Positions 25,593 to 35,730 of a stretch of 64,000 nucleotides of DNA are shown here, in pieces. Under the pieces are notes generated by a model. That model made no database searches, was not told where the DNA came from, and worked only from the letters and a program-made list of their open reading frames with translations. The stretch covers positions 109,792 to 173,791 of the forward strand of contig NZ_FOGS01000009.1 of NCBI RefSeq assembly GCF_900111305.1, written 5' to 3'. Numbering within the stretch: position 1 is the first letter of the stretch; each line of letters starts with the position of its first letter. This DNA is from Vreelandella subterranea (GTDB lineage: Bacteria; Pseudomonadota; Gammaproteobacteria; Pseudomonadales; Halomonadaceae). A program made the position numbers and the translations under genes.

Positions 25593-26094
25593 CATGCCGC
25601 CCCGGGAGGGGCTGTGGCTGGAAATCGACGCCCACTCGCAACGGCTACGCGCCTGGCAAGGCGATATGTGTCGTCATGAGTGCGACATTTCCACCGGTCG
25701 CCAGGGCCTGGGTAATCAGCAGGGAAGCGGGCAAACGCCGCTGGGCTGGCACTATATTCGTGCCGCCATTGGCGCCGATGCCCCGGAAAATGCTGTCTTT
25801 AAAGGGCGCCGCTGGACGGGAGAAGTCTTTAACGCCGAGCTGGCGGCGGCGTTTCCCGAGCGAGACTGGATTCTGACGCGCATTCTGTGGCTGTGTGGCC
25901 TGGAACCGGGGATAAACCGCGGTGGTCAGGTCGATTCCCAGCGTCGCTATATTTATCTGCATGGTACGCCGCCGGACCAGCCCATGGGGCAGCCCGCCTC
26001 CCATGGCTGCGTACGGCTGCGTAATGCCGATCTTCTTTGGCTGTTTGAACATGCGGTACCAGGGACGCCTGTCTGGTTACACGACAGCCGTTGA
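25570..26094 (+). CDS. L,D-transpeptidase (YkuD domain)
   Basis: 174 residues from the ATG at 25570; starts at 25549 and 25594 are also in frame. The YkuD catalytic motif HGCVRLRNAD is at residues 145-154, with Cys147 as nucleophile and the upstream HGT (YIYLHGT). The domain opens with GLWLEIDAHSQRLRAWQGD. No signal peptide is seen with any start, which is odd for a periplasmic cross-linking enzyme, so it may be a cytosolic or differently exported member. It overlaps psrA and precedes nagZ, suggesting a peptidoglycan-recycling link. Confidence 0.85.
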   Translation: MQTPSLIDMPPREGLWLEIDAHSQRLRAWQGDMCRHECDISTGRQGLGNQQGSGQTPLGWHYIRAAIGADAPENAVFKGRRWTGEVFNAELAAAFPERDWILTRILWLCGLEPGINRGGQVDSQRRYIYLHGTPPDQPMGQPASHGCVRLRNADLLWLFEHAVPGTPVWLHDSR

Positions 26095-26153
26095 TCGTTG
26101 GACTCCTCGCTAATCATCGTCTAGAGTTAGCGCCTTTTTTTGGACATCCCGCT

Positions 26154-27179
26154 ATGACACATCCTTTGGGCTCGGTCATGTTGGACCTTGAAGGGACAAC
26201 GCTGACCGCCGCAGAGAGGCAGTTGCTGAAAGCCCCCGCGGTGGGTGGCGTTATCCTGTTTGGGCGCAATGTCGAAGATGCCCATCAGGTCAGAAAGCTG
26301 TGCGGCCAGGTGCGTAAGCTTCGCCCCGACCTGTTGCTGGCAGTGGACCAGGAAGGCGGTCGCGTCCAGCGTATCAAGCAAGGGCTGACGCGCCTGCCAC
26401 CGATGGCCCGGCTGGGCGATTATTACCAGCAGGATCGTGCGGCGGCCCTGGGGCTTGCCCAGGACACCGGTTGGCTCCTGGGCATGGAAATGGCCGCCTG
26501 CGGGTTGGATATCAGCTTTGCTCCGGTACTGGATATCGATAGTGGCTTGAACAGCATGATTGGCGACCGCAGCTTTGGCCCTGAGGCCGCGCAAGTCACT
26601 GAACTGGGTGGCGCGCTGGTGGCCGGGCTACATGAGGCCGGTATGGCAGCGATCGGCAAGCATTTTCCCGGTCATGGCGGCGTGGCGGGCGATTCGCATC
26701 TCGCCTTGCCCGTTGATGATCGGCCTTTCGAGACGCTCAAACAGCAGGACCTGGTGCCTTTCAGCGCCCTGGCCAAAAAGCTTGATGGTGTCATGCCAGC
26801 GCATATTGTTTACTCGGCATTTGACAAGCGACCCGCCGGCTTTTCACCCAGTTGGCTGGGGATGCTGCGTCAGTCGCTGGGATTTAAAGGCTGTATCTTT
26901 TCCGACGATTTGAGCATGGCGGGTGCCCATGAGGCTGGTGGGCCCCGCGAACGCGCAGCGGCTGCGCTTGCCGCGGGCTGCGATATGTTGCTGGTATGCA
27001 ATGATCGCGAGGCGGCGCTTGAGGTCGTAGACGCCGTTCCAACCCCTCAGTCTTCCAGGCCCGGCAAGCTACGCTACAAACGCGCGCGTCCCGATCTGGA
27101 TGCGCTATCGGCGCTCAGCCGCTGGCGGCGTACGCATGCCCAGCTAGAGGCCATGGCCGCTCATTCACTCAGCAGTTAA
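26154..27179 (+). CDS. nagZ: Beta-N-acetylhexosaminidase
   Basis: 341 residues from the ATG at 26154, exactly the E. coli NagZ length. Glycoside hydrolase family 3, cytosolic; removes GlcNAc from anhydromuropeptides in peptidoglycan recycling and shapes the AmpC-inducing signals. Motifs: SVMLDLEGTTLT, AVDQEGGRVQR, the catalytic loop GKHFPGHGGVAGDSH (His/Asp) and the nucleophile region IFSDDLSMAGA. It starts 59 bp after the L,D-transpeptidase gene. Confidence 0.95.
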   Translation: MTHPLGSVMLDLEGTTLTAAERQLLKAPAVGGVILFGRNVEDAHQVRKLCGQVRKLRPDLLLAVDQEGGRVQRIKQGLTRLPPMARLGDYYQQDRAAALGLAQDTGWLLGMEMAACGLDISFAPVLDIDSGLNSMIGDRSFGPEAAQVTELGGALVAGLHEAGMAAIGKHFPGHGGVAGDSHLALPVDDRPFETLKQQDLVPFSALAKKLDGVMPAHIVYSAFDKRPAGFSPSWLGMLRQSLGFKGCIFSDDLSMAGAHEAGGPRERAAAALAAGCDMLLVCNDREAALEVVDAVPTPQSSRPGKLRYKRARPDLDALSALSRWRRTHAQLEAMAAHSLSS

Positions 27180-27210
27180 CGATCGTTTTACCAAGTAGGC
27201 TGGAACTTCA

Positions 27211-27789
27211 ATGGCAAAGCTAGACAAAGAAGCGCTCGCATCCCTCGACACCATGCGCGAGCTCATGGACAACGCAGACTGCTTGATTTCCCAGCAGCAG
27301 GTGGAGCAGGCGCTGGACCGAATGGCTGAGCAGATCAGCGCGGATCTGGGCGATAAACTACCGGTCTTTTATTGCGTCATGAATGGCGGCTTGATCACCA
27401 CAGGCCACCTCTTGACCCGGTTGGGCTTTCCGCTTGAGGTCGACTACCTGCACGCCACGCGCTACCGTAACGAAACCCGTGGCGGAGAGCTTTTCTGGCG
27501 GGTGTCGCCGGAGATTCCCATGGCCGGTCGGCATGTCGTTATCGTCGACGACATCCTCGATGAAGGCACGACGCTGGCGGCCATTCTGAACTATTGCCAG
27601 GAAGCGCAGGCCGCCAGCATTACCACGGCGGTCCTGGTCGACAAGCGCCACGATCGCAAGGCAGTGCCCGGGCTGAAGGCTGACTACTGTAGCCTGGAGG
27701 TCGCCGACCGGTACGTATTTGGCTTTGGTATGGATTACAAGGGGTACTGGCGCAATGCCCCGGGCATCTTCGCGCCCAAGGGCATGTGA
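27211..27789 (+). CDS. hpt: Hypoxanthine-guanine phosphoribosyltransferase
   Basis: 192 residues. PRPP loop VIVDDILDEGTTL lies at about residues 109-121; YCVMNGGLITTGHL and VADRYVFGFGMDYKG are the other conserved parts. It salvages hypoxanthine or guanine to IMP/GMP. The position after nagZ corresponds to the place of an S-methyl-5'-thioinosine phosphorylase in Pseudomonas, whose product hypoxanthine is this enzyme's substrate. Convergent with ppsR. Confidence 0.9.
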   Translation: MAKLDKEALASLDTMRELMDNADCLISQQQVEQALDRMAEQISADLGDKLPVFYCVMNGGLITTGHLLTRLGFPLEVDYLHATRYRNETRGGELFWRVSPEIPMAGRHVVIVDDILDEGTTLAAILNYCQEAQAASITTAVLVDKRHDRKAVPGLKADYCSLEVADRYVFGFGMDYKGYWRNAPGIFAPKGM

Positions 27790-27801
27790 TCTCATGCGGC
27801 G

Positions 27802-28635
27802 CTAGCGGGGTGAAAAGCGCCGCGCCAACCCGGTTTCAGCAATCATGCGGGTGGATATTTCCTCCACGGAGAAGCGCGTGGCGTCGATATAGGGGATGTG
27901 CAGGCGGCGGTATAATGCTTCGGCCTGCTCGATCTCCTGCATGCATTGGTCCATGGAGCTGTAGCGACTGTTGGGCCTGCGTTCGTTGCGAATGGCGGCC
28001 AGCCGCCTGGCGTCGATTGTCAGGCCAAACAACTTGTGCCGATGGGGGGCAAGAACCCGGGGCAATTTCAGCATGCCGTCTTCGTCCAGGTCGTCTTCCG
28101 TGAGGGGGTAGTTGGCGGCGCGAATGCCAAATTGAAGCGCCAGATAGAGCGACGTGGGGGTTTTGCCGCAGCGCGATACCCCGACCAGTATAATGTCGGC
28201 TTTATCGTACTGGTGGGTGCGTGCGCCATCGTCGTTGTCCAGCGCGAAGTGCACCGAGTGGATGCGGTCCATGTAAACGTCGTCGCTGCCAATCGAGTGC
28301 GTTCGCCCCACGCTGTAGGAGGAATGGGTCGCGAGCTCCTGTTCGAGCGGTTCCAGAAAGGTGGAGAAGATATCCACCTTGAAGCCGGCGGCCTTGCGAA
28401 TCACGTCGCGAATTTGCTGATCGACAATGGTGTCGATGATGATCGGCCGTTGGCCGTCCCGAACGGCCGTCGCATCGATGATCTCGGCCAGGGCCTGGGC
28501 TTTGTCCACGGTGTCGATATAGGGCTTGGTCTGCATGTTGATCTCGACATCGCTGAACTGGGCCAACAGGCTTCTTCCCAGGCTCTCTGCGGTAATGCCC
28601 GTCCCATCCGAAATGAAAAATGCCGTGCGCTGCAT
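27802..28635 (-). CDS. ppsR: PEP synthetase regulatory kinase/pyrophosphorylase
   Basis: 277 residues from the ATG at 28635 (AGGAGAG upstream). DUF299 family: ADP-dependent inactivation of PEP synthase by Thr phosphorylation and Pi-dependent reactivation. N-terminal [15 protein letters not shown]-loop GVSRCGKT at 152-159 and [13 protein letters not shown] [12 protein letters not shown] are visible. It is divergent from its target ppsA, 227 bp apart, the normal arrangement. Confidence 0.95.
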   Translation of the reverse strand: MQRTAFFISDGTGITAESLGRSLLAQFSDVEINMQTKPYIDTVDKAQALAEIIDATAVRDGQRPIIIDTIVDQQIRDVIRKAAGFKVDIFSTFLEPLEQELATHSSYSVGRTHSIGSDDVYMDRIHSVHFALDNDDGARTHQYDKADIILVGVSRCGKTPTSLYLALQFGIRAANYPLTEDDLDEDGMLKLPRVLAPHRHKLFGLTIDARRLAAIRNERRPNSRYSSMDQCMQEIEQAEALYRRLHIPYIDATRFSVEEISTRMIAETGLARRFSPR

Positions 28636-28862
28636 GGTGTTTGCTCTCCTGAACGTTGTGCCTATTGTGGGTCGGGATGACGTCCGGCACAACGGTGCTC
28701 GAGTCGCGACTACAACAAAGGTTCAAAAAGGCCGCCTGTTGTAAAAATCCTCCATCGCCTTCGCTATTAGACCAATGGCGAATACACCGGGGCGGTGCTA
28801 GGGTGTCCGCATTCATCTCTGGCGGTTGTCGTGATCGCTGGCCTATCGAGCGAGGGGGTTGC

Positions 28863-31238
28863 GTGAACAATTACATTCTATGGTTCGATCAATTGGGTAT
28901 GGCTGACGTCGAACGCGTGGGTGGCAAAAACGCTTCGCTTGGCGAAATGATCTCCAATTTATCGGGAGCGGGGGTCACGGTGCCAGGTGGCTTTGCCACC
29001 ACGGCTCATGCCTACCGAGAGTTTCTCGCCCATGAAGGTCTCAACGAGCGTATCAACCAGATGCTGGCGCGGCTGGATGTCGACGATGTCAAAGCATTGG
29101 CCGAGGCCGGGAAGACGATCCGTCAGTGGGTGATCGACACGCCGCTGCCCCCGACGTTCGAAAAAGAACTGCGTAGCGCCTACGCAAGCCTTCAGCAGCG
29201 TCACCCTGCGTTGAAGGTTGCCGTGCGCAGTTCGGCCACCGCGGAAGACTTGCCCGATGCCTCCTTCGCCGGCCAGCAGGAAACCTTCCTCAATATCGAA
29301 GGGTTCGACAACATTAAACGTGCCGTTCACGAAGTGTTCGCGTCACTGTTTAATGACCGGGCCATCTCTTACCGTGTGCATCGCGGCTATGCGCATGAAA
29401 ATGTCGCGCTATCTGCGGGTGTACAGAAAATGGTGCGCTCGGAAACGGGTGCGTCGGGTGTCATGTTCACGCTGGATACCGAGTCGGGCTTCCGCGACGC
29501 CGTCTTTGTGACGGCTTCCTGGGGGCTGGGTGAAACCGTCGTCCAGGGGGCGGTGAATCCGGACGAGTTCTATGTTCACAAGCCGACACTGGCCGCGGGG
29601 CGGCCCGCCGTGCTGCGCCGTAACCTGGGTTCCAAACTGATCAAGATGGTCTATACCCAAGATGCCAGCGCAGGCAAGTCGGTCGAGACCATTGACGTGC
29701 CGTTACAGGACCGAGGTCGTTTCTGCCTGAACGATGCCCAGGTGATGTCACTGGCCCGCCAGGCTGTGACCATCGAGCAGCACTACCAGCGACCCATGGA
29801 TATCGAGTGGGCGCTGGATGGCGACGACGGTGAACTCTACATCGTGCAGGCCCGGCCGGAAACCGTGGTCTCCCAGCAGGAAGGCGGCAAACTGGAGCGT
29901 TTCCAGCTGCGCGAGAAAGGCCGCACCCTGGTCACCGGTCGCGCCATCGGTCAACGCATCGGCCGTGGTACCGCCAAGGTGGTCATGACGCCAGACGACA
30001 TGGACAAGATCCATGACGGCGATGTGCTGGTAACCGACATGACCGATCCTGACTGGGAGCCGATCATGAAACGCGCTTCAGCCATCGTGACCAATCGCGG
30101 CGGCAGGACCTGCCACGCGGCGATCATTGCCCGTGAACTGGGCATCCCTGCGGTTGTCGGCTGTGGCGATGCCACCACACGATTGAACGAAGGCAGTGAC
30201 GTCACCGTTTCCTGCGCTGAAGGCGATACCGGGCATGTGTATGAAGGCCTGCTGGATTACGACTGCAAGGTGTCCAACGTCGATACCATGCCCGAAATTC
30301 CTTTCAAGATCATGATGAACGTGGGCAACCCCGATCGCGCCTTTGGGTTTGCCAGCCTTCCGCATTCTGGGGTAGGGCTCGCGCGGCTCGAGTTCATCAT
30401 CAACCGCATGATTGGCGTTCACCCCAAGGCATTGCTGGAGTACGACACCCTGCCGTCTGACCTTCAGCAGGTGATCGACATGCGCACGGCCGGTTATACC
30501 GACCCGGTCAGCTTCTACGTCGATAAACTCGTTGAGGGCATTTCGACACTGGCTGCTGCCTATTACCCTCAGCGCGTTATCGTGCGGCTGTCGGATTTCA
30601 AATCAAACGAGTACGAGAACCTGATTGGCGGCAAGCTTTACGAGCCCGGTGAAGAGAATCCCATGCTGGGCTTCCGGGGTGCCTCGCGTTATGTTTCGGA
30701 GGCGTTCCGCCCTTGTTTCGAGCTGGAATGTCGGGCGCTCAAGCGTGTCCGCGAAGACATGGGGCTCGACAATGTCGAGATCATGGTGCCCTTCGTGCGC
30801 ACCACGGAAGAAGCCCGGGAAGTGGTCGAGTTGCTGGCGACCAACGGGCTCAAGCGTGGTGACCATGGTCTCAAGGTCATCATGATGTGCGAACTGCCCG
30901 CCAATGCGCTGCTGGCCGACGAGTTTCTCGAGCATTTCGATGGTTTCTCGATCGGTTCCAACGACCTGACACAGCTCACCCTTGGGCTTGATCGTGACTC
31001 GGGTATCGTGGCGCACCTGTTTGACGAGCGTAACGAAGCCGTCAAGAAGCTACTCTCCATGGCGATTCAGGCCTGCAGGGCCCAGGGCAAGTATGTCGGC
31101 ATCTGCGGTCAGGGGCCCTCTGACCACCCTGACTTTGCCAAGTGGTTGATGGAGCAGGGGATTGATTCGATATCCCTCAACCCGGATGCGGTACTCGAAA
31201 CCTGGTTCATGCTGGCAGGTGAAACCATCGCTGACTGA
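28863..31238 (+). CDS. ppsA: Phosphoenolpyruvate synthase
   Basis: 791 residues from a GTG start at 28863 preceded by GAGGGGG; E. coli PpsA has 792. Converts pyruvate + ATP to PEP + AMP + Pi for gluconeogenesis. ATP-grasp N-terminal domain ([34 protein letters not shown]), phosphohistidine domain with [14 protein letters not shown] (H418) and a C-terminal barrel ending in [11 protein letters not shown] (C748) are intact. The start gives the family N-terminus [13 protein letters not shown] terminator follows. Confidence 0.97.
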   Translation: MNNYILWFDQLGMADVERVGGKNASLGEMISNLSGAGVTVPGGFATTAHAYREFLAHEGLNERINQMLARLDVDDVKALAEAGKTIRQWVIDTPLPPTFEKELRSAYASLQQRHPALKVAVRSSATAEDLPDASFAGQQETFLNIEGFDNIKRAVHEVFASLFNDRAISYRVHRGYAHENVALSAGVQKMVRSETGASGVMFTLDTESGFRDAVFVTASWGLGETVVQGAVNPDEFYVHKPTLAAGRPAVLRRNLGSKLIKMVYTQDASAGKSVETIDVPLQDRGRFCLNDAQVMSLARQAVTIEQHYQRPMDIEWALDGDDGELYIVQARPETVVSQQEGGKLERFQLREKGRTLVTGRAIGQRIGRGTAKVVMTPDDMDKIHDGDVLVTDMTDPDWEPIMKRASAIVTNRGGRTCHAAIIARELGIPAVVGCGDATTRLNEGSDVTVSCAEGDTGHVYEGLLDYDCKVSNVDTMPEIPFKIMMNVGNPDRAFGFASLPHSGVGLARLEFIINRMIGVHPKALLEYDTLPSDLQQVIDMRTAGYTDPVSFYVDKLVEGISTLAAAYYPQRVIVRLSDFKSNEYENLIGGKLYEPGEENPMLGFRGASRYVSEAFRPCFELECRALKRVREDMGLDNVEIMVPFVRTTEEAREVVELLATNGLKRGDHGLKVIMMCELPANALLADEFLEHFDGFSIGSNDLTQLTLGLDRDSGIVAHLFDERNEAVKKLLSMAIQACRAQGKYVGICGQGPSDHPDFAKWLMEQGIDSISLNPDAVLETWFMLAGETIAD

Positions 31239-31261
31239 TCGGCAGCCGGTTTGATGCAACG

Positions 31262-31286
31262 CGCCCAGCCATTGTGCTGGGCGTTT
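31262..31286 (+). terminator. Terminator after ppsA
   Basis: 8-bp stem CGCCCAGC / GCTGGGCG (31262-31269, 31276-31283) with a 6-base loop, then TTT. Short T tract, so moderate strength. Confidence 0.65.
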
Positions 31287-31343
31287 GGGTTTAATAGGCT
31301 ACGCTCTAACTTTGGTCTGTATACATTGGCGGAGTCGGTCGTG

Positions 31344-33134
31344 ATGCCCTCGAAAAAAATGCGCTGGCTGCTACCCAGTCTCTTGGTAGTGCCTTTACAT
31401 GGTTGGGGCTTCGACTATGAAACCCCCGCCATCTCACCCGAAAGCGAATCTGGCTACGAAGAAAAACCTGGCTGGTCTGCCGATTCCTTCGCGGTGGCCG
31501 CTGCAAACCCACTGGCCACCGATGCGGGCTACCAGATATTGAAGGCCGGTGGGAACGCGATCGACGCAGCCATCGCCGTCCAGTTGGTGCTGGGACTGGT
31601 GGAGCCGCAATCAAGTGGCCTTGGCGGCGGGGCGTTCTTGCTTTATTACGATGGCGATGAGGTGCGCGCGTACGATGGGCGTGAGACGGCCCCCGCCGCT
31701 GTGGATGGCGAACTCTTCATGCAGGATGGCGAGCCGTTGGCGTTCATGGATGCCGTGGAGAGCGGCCGGTCGGTTGGTTTGCCGGGAACGCTGCGGCTAA
31801 TGGAAAAAGCCCATGCGGCTCACGGCAGTCTGCCCTGGGAAGACCTTTTTGTGCCTGCGATGACGCTGGCAGAAGAGGGCTTTGCTGTCAGTGAGCGGCT
31901 TCGTTCGAGCCTTGCCGATGTTGATGCCCTGCGCGATGACGATCTGGCGCGGGATTTCTATTATGACTCGGAAGGCGAGCCCATTGCCGTGGGTGAGACC
32001 CTCAAAAATCCGGCCCTCGCGGCGCTATTGAAACGTATTGCCGAGGAAGGCAGCGCTGCCTTTTATCAGGGAGACGTTGCCCAGGATATTGTCGATGAGG
32101 TCACCCAGCATCCTGCTCGACCCGGCGCGATGACGCTGGATGACCTTGCAGGTTATGACGCCATTATCCGCGATCCGATCTGTACGCCCTGGCAGCAATG
32201 GGAGGTCTGTGGTTTCCCGCCGCCATCGTCCGGCCACCTCACGATCATGCAGATCCTTGGCATGCTCGATCAGCAGCCCCTGCTTGAAGCCCCTCTGGAC
32301 GACGGAGTCACCAGCAGCGGCTGGTTGCACCAGTTTCTGGAAGTCTCCCGGTTAGCGTTTGCCGACCGCAATTACTATATTGCCGACCCGGATTTCGTCG
32401 AGGCCCCCGGTGGTGATTGGTCGACAATGCTGGCGCCGGACTATCTCGCCAAGCGCAGCGCGCTGATTGGTAAAGAGAGTATGGGGGGCGATGCCGAACA
32501 CGGTCGGCCCGGCGATATGGACACGAGTTGGGCGGCGCAGCCGACTCAGCCCGAATACGGTACCAGCCATATCAGCATCGTCGATGCTGAAGGTCGCTCG
32601 GTTGCCATGACCACGACCATCGAGCAGGCCTTTGGCTCGCGCATCATGAGCGATGGGGGGACCGACTTGCCGGGCGGCTTTTTGCTCAACAATGAGCTGA
32701 CCGATTTTGCCTTCGAGCCCGAGCAGGACGGCGAACCCGTGGCCAATCGGGTGGCGCCTGGCAAACGCCCGCGTTCCAGTATGAGCCCCACGCTTATCTT
32801 CGATCATGGCAGCGGCGAGTTGGTCGGTAGCCTTGGATCGCCCGGTGGTGCAGCGATCATTCATTACACCGCGCGAACGCTGATAGCACTGCGTGATTGG
32901 GGAATGAATGCGCAAACGGCGTTGAACCTGCCCCATGCGGTGACCCTGGGCGATCAGGTTTGGGTTGAGGAAGGCCGTTTCCCGGAGGCCATCCTCGACG
33001 CTCTGAGAGAGCGAGGGCATGATATCAGTGAGCGCGAGCTGACCAGCGGGCTTCAGGCGATCATGCGCCTCGAGGATGGCACGCTGTTTGGCGGCGCGGA
33101 CCCACGCCGGGAAGGCGTGGTGATGGGCGATTGA
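31344..33134 (+). CDS. ggt: Gamma-glutamyltransferase
   Basis: 596 residues from the ATG at 31344. Basic N-terminus and hydrophobic LLPSLLVVPLHGWG form a signal peptide, so the protein is periplasmic. The pro-protein cleaves itself before T407 (in EYGTSHISIVD), giving the large and small chains. Motifs: GGNAIDAAIAVQLVLGLVEPQSSG, DGRETAPA, PRSSMSPTLIFDHG and GSPGG near the C-terminus. It breaks down glutathione and transfers gamma-glutamyl groups. It ends 6 bp before the convergent GDPD gene. Confidence 0.95.
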   Translation: MPSKKMRWLLPSLLVVPLHGWGFDYETPAISPESESGYEEKPGWSADSFAVAAANPLATDAGYQILKAGGNAIDAAIAVQLVLGLVEPQSSGLGGGAFLLYYDGDEVRAYDGRETAPAAVDGELFMQDGEPLAFMDAVESGRSVGLPGTLRLMEKAHAAHGSLPWEDLFVPAMTLAEEGFAVSERLRSSLADVDALRDDDLARDFYYDSEGEPIAVGETLKNPALAALLKRIAEEGSAAFYQGDVAQDIVDEVTQHPARPGAMTLDDLAGYDAIIRDPICTPWQQWEVCGFPPPSSGHLTIMQILGMLDQQPLLEAPLDDGVTSSGWLHQFLEVSRLAFADRNYYIADPDFVEAPGGDWSTMLAPDYLAKRSALIGKESMGGDAEHGRPGDMDTSWAAQPTQPEYGTSHISIVDAEGRSVAMTTTIEQAFGSRIMSDGGTDLPGGFLLNNELTDFAFEPEQDGEPVANRVAPGKRPRSSMSPTLIFDHGSGELVGSLGSPGGAAIIHYTARTLIALRDWGMNAQTALNLPHAVTLGDQVWVEEGRFPEAILDALRERGHDISERELTSGLQAIMRLEDGTLFGGADPRREGVVMGD

Positions 33135-33140
33135 ACGAAC

Positions 33141-35030
33141 CTAGCGCCGGAGCCAGTTGCGTAGCTTCACCAACATCAGTGCGCCGTCACTCAGCGCGCG
33201 ACGATCGTTGCGCAGAGCGACCAGCCGTTTGGGGTAATCGGTGATGATCGCGTCCACGCCAAGATCAATGAGCGTGGACATCCGGTTCCGGTTGTTGACC
33301 GTCCAGGCATGCACTTCATAGCCATATAGCTTCGCCAGCTTTATTTCCTGAGCGGTGATACGATTATGGCGAAGGCCCAGGGCGTCAAAAGCACCGCGAT
33401 CCAGTGTGCCCGGCAAAATCAGCTGGGCGATAAGCGTGACCTTGAGCTCTGGCGCTTGCTGTTTGATGAACGGCAGCAAGCCAGGCGACGTGGTGGCCAT
33501 GCGCATGCTGTACATGGCATTCGGGTAGCCGCACTGGGCATAGGCCGCTATCGGGCTATCAGCCGATGCCCAGCATTGGTAGCGGGCATCGGTTTCTTGC
33601 TGTAACTCTCTTAAGACGGCATTGCTGAGCGCCTGCCCCTCGCCCGGCAATGGCTTTATGTCGATCATCAGGTCGGCGCGCCCGCGCACCAGTGCCAGCG
33701 TGTCGTCGAGCCCTGGGATGGGCTCCCCTTCATACACATCGCCAAACCAGCTGCCGACGTCGTAGTTTTCGAGTTCCTCACGTGTCAAGTCCCCGAATGC
33801 CTGCTGATCGCCTGTCAGGCGCACCATGTTGCGGTCGTGATAGAGCATGACCTCTTGGTCGGCTGTTAGGCGGACATCGATTTCAATGGCGTCAGCGCCG
33901 TCCACGATCGCCTGATCCACTGCTGCCAGGGTATTTTCCGGGGCGGCCATTGAGCTGCCGCGGTGGGCAATGATCGCCACGTCGTCGCGAATGTCGAAGC
34001 TTGTCAGTATCCACCAGGCCTGAAGGGCTGCAAAGGCCAGTACGCTGAGCTCCACCGCCCAGGCAAAGCGTCCCGGGTGGGCATTGGCAGGCGGCGCTGG
34101 GCGCGCTTCGCGATGAGCCAGTTGAAGGTACAGGCAGGCCGACAAAAGGGCATTAACGGCAATGCCCAGAAAGGTGATCGCCAGCGTGATCAGCACATAA
34201 CCGGTCAAATAGCCCAGCATGGCCGGTACCAGTATGGCTGTATGCTCGGGTAGCCACCACAGCAGCGGCGTAAATAAATAATCAAACAGCAGGGTGGTTG
34301 CAATCGGCAGCACGATAATCAGTAACAGAACCAATATGACGGCAATGCCAATCGAGCGATGCCAGCCTCGGGTGAGAACGACGCTGCGGCGAAGCGCCTG
34401 CCACGGCGAATATCCATCCAGGGCCACCAGGGGGAGGGCCAGCAGCCAGCGTAAATACAGCTTGGCGGCCAGGCCCATCCATAAAAGTAACAACGGGGCC
34501 GCGCTGGCGAGGAAATACCACAATACAGGGGGCTTGATGCGCTGAAGGTAATAGGGGTCGATACCGCTCAGCCATATGTCATACAGCCAGGTCAGGGCGA
34601 GCATGAAGGGGGCGAGCAGTAGCAAGTGGCTACCCACCTGAAGAATGACCAGGCCCGTCAGCGCAGGTAATCGCCGACTGCTTAGCCAGAGCGCTTCAAA
34701 CGCAAGGCGGTAGTGATTGTCACGAGGCCTTGTTGCCACCTGGAGCATGCCAGCCTGCTGCCAATAAATCACCACAAAGAACAGTCCAACACCGACCAGC
34801 ATGCCCAGTAGCCCCAGGGGGCTGAATACGAGTGTGACCAGGTCGTTATTGGTTACGACGCTACGCCGCAACTGGGCAAGCAGGGCGCGCATGACCCAGG
34901 CGATGGCGGGCAATAAAAGGGCTGACGCGAGCAGGGTGAAAAATAAATGAAACGCAATCAGCGGACGTAGATGATCGCGTAATGTGCGGGCAAGGGCATA
35001 GCCAAGCTGATTCAAAGGCTGCATGGACAT
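33141..35030 (-). CDS. Membrane-anchored glycerophosphodiester phosphodiesterase
   Basis: 629 residues from the ATG at 35030, although no clear ribosome binding site is seen; 35024 is also possible. The N-terminal ~345 residues are hydrophobic, with about six to eight membrane segments (GPDPase membrane domain). From residue ~355 comes a GDPD TIM barrel: IAHRGSSMAAPENTLAAVDQAI, ADAIEIDVRLTADQEVMLYHD, then VHAWTVNNRNRM and DAIITDYP. It would hydrolyse glycerophosphodiesters to glycerol-3-phosphate on one face of the inner membrane. It follows rraA by 55 bp. Confidence 0.92.
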   Translation of the reverse strand: MSMQPLNQLGYALARTLRDHLRPLIAFHLFFTLLASALLLPAIAWVMRALLAQLRRSVVTNNDLVTLVFSPLGLLGMLVGVGLFFVVIYWQQAGMLQVATRPRDNHYRLAFEALWLSSRRLPALTGLVILQVGSHLLLLAPFMLALTWLYDIWLSGIDPYYLQRIKPPVLWYFLASAAPLLLLWMGLAAKLYLRWLLALPLVALDGYSPWQALRRSVVLTRGWHRSIGIAVILVLLLIIVLPIATTLLFDYLFTPLLWWLPEHTAILVPAMLGYLTGYVLITLAITFLGIAVNALLSACLYLQLAHREARPAPPANAHPGRFAWAVELSVLAFAALQAWWILTSFDIRDDVAIIAHRGSSMAAPENTLAAVDQAIVDGADAIEIDVRLTADQEVMLYHDRNMVRLTGDQQAFGDLTREELENYDVGSWFGDVYEGEPIPGLDDTLALVRGRADLMIDIKPLPGEGQALSNAVLRELQQETDARYQCWASADSPIAAYAQCGYPNAMYSMRMATTSPGLLPFIKQQAPELKVTLIAQLILPGTLDRGAFDALGLRHNRITAQEIKLAKLYGYEVHAWTVNNRNRMSTLIDLGVDAIITDYPKRLVALRNDRRALSDGALMLVKLRNWLRR

Positions 35031-35085
35031 AAAAAGGTAATGAAAAGAGACTCTAGGGTGGCAGCAAGCGCCACCCCCTGACAAG

Positions 35086-35577
35086 TCACGCTTGATCAAG
35101 CGCAAGTTCGTGATCGGCAATCAGGATGCCGTTATTGTCGGCATACAGCCAACTGCCTGACGTGATGGTGACGCTTGCGAAGCTTATGGCCACATCGCGC
35201 TGTCCTTCTCCACGCTTTTCGCTTTTTCGTGGATGACACCCCAGCGCCTGAACGCCGAGGGGCAGGGTGGCGAGGATGTCCACGTCGCGAACGCAACCGT
35301 ACATCACGACGCCAGCCCAGCCATTCTCGACCGCTTGTTCAGCCAGCATATCGCCGAGCATGGCACAGCGAGGGGAACCTCCCGCATCCACGACAAGGAT
35401 GGCGCCATCGCCTGGTTCAGCGACGGCTTGTTTGACGAGCGAGTTATCTTCAAAACACTTGATAGTCCGGACGGGGCCGTAAAAGGCATCAACGCCGCCA
35501 AAGCTGGCAAAGATGGGTTCTAATACCTGGACGTCTGGAAAGGCATCGCATATATCGGGGGTAACAATCGTCGGCAT
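35086..35577 (-). CDS. rraA: Ribonuclease E activity regulator RraA
   Basis: 163 residues, E. coli 161. Trimeric protein inhibitor of RNase E. N-terminus TPDICDAFPDVQVLEPIFASFGG and the GDGAILVVDAGGSPRCAMLGD core with VMYGCVRDVDIL fit RraA; related 4-hydroxy-4-methyl-2-oxoglutarate aldolases share the fold, but the N-terminus favours RraA. The gene follows the acnB terminator. Confidence 0.9.
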   Translation of the reverse strand: MPTIVTPDICDAFPDVQVLEPIFASFGGVDAFYGPVRTIKCFEDNSLVKQAVAEPGDGAILVVDAGGSPRCAMLGDMLAEQAVENGWAGVVMYGCVRDVDILATLPLGVQALGCHPRKSEKRGEGQRDVAISFASVTITSGSWLYADNNGILIADHELALDQA

Positions 35578-35614
35578 GGCGAATTCCTGTCTGGTGACTC
35601 AGCGTCTAAACATA

Positions 35615-35653
35615 AGAAAAAACGCCCCGCCCTGTAGAACAGTGGCGGGGCGT
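35615..35653 (-). terminator. Intrinsic terminator after acnB
   Basis: 10-bp stem ACGCCCCGCC / GGCGGGGCGT with an inner CTGT/ACAG extension; A tract on the left gives U tract on the minus strand. Confidence 0.9.
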
Positions 35654-35730
35654 TCGTTCATCGGCTCAAAAGAGCGTGGAGCTCTTCTGCGATGGTGCGA
35701 GCATCGGCGATGGCGCGGTAGCGTTGAAGC

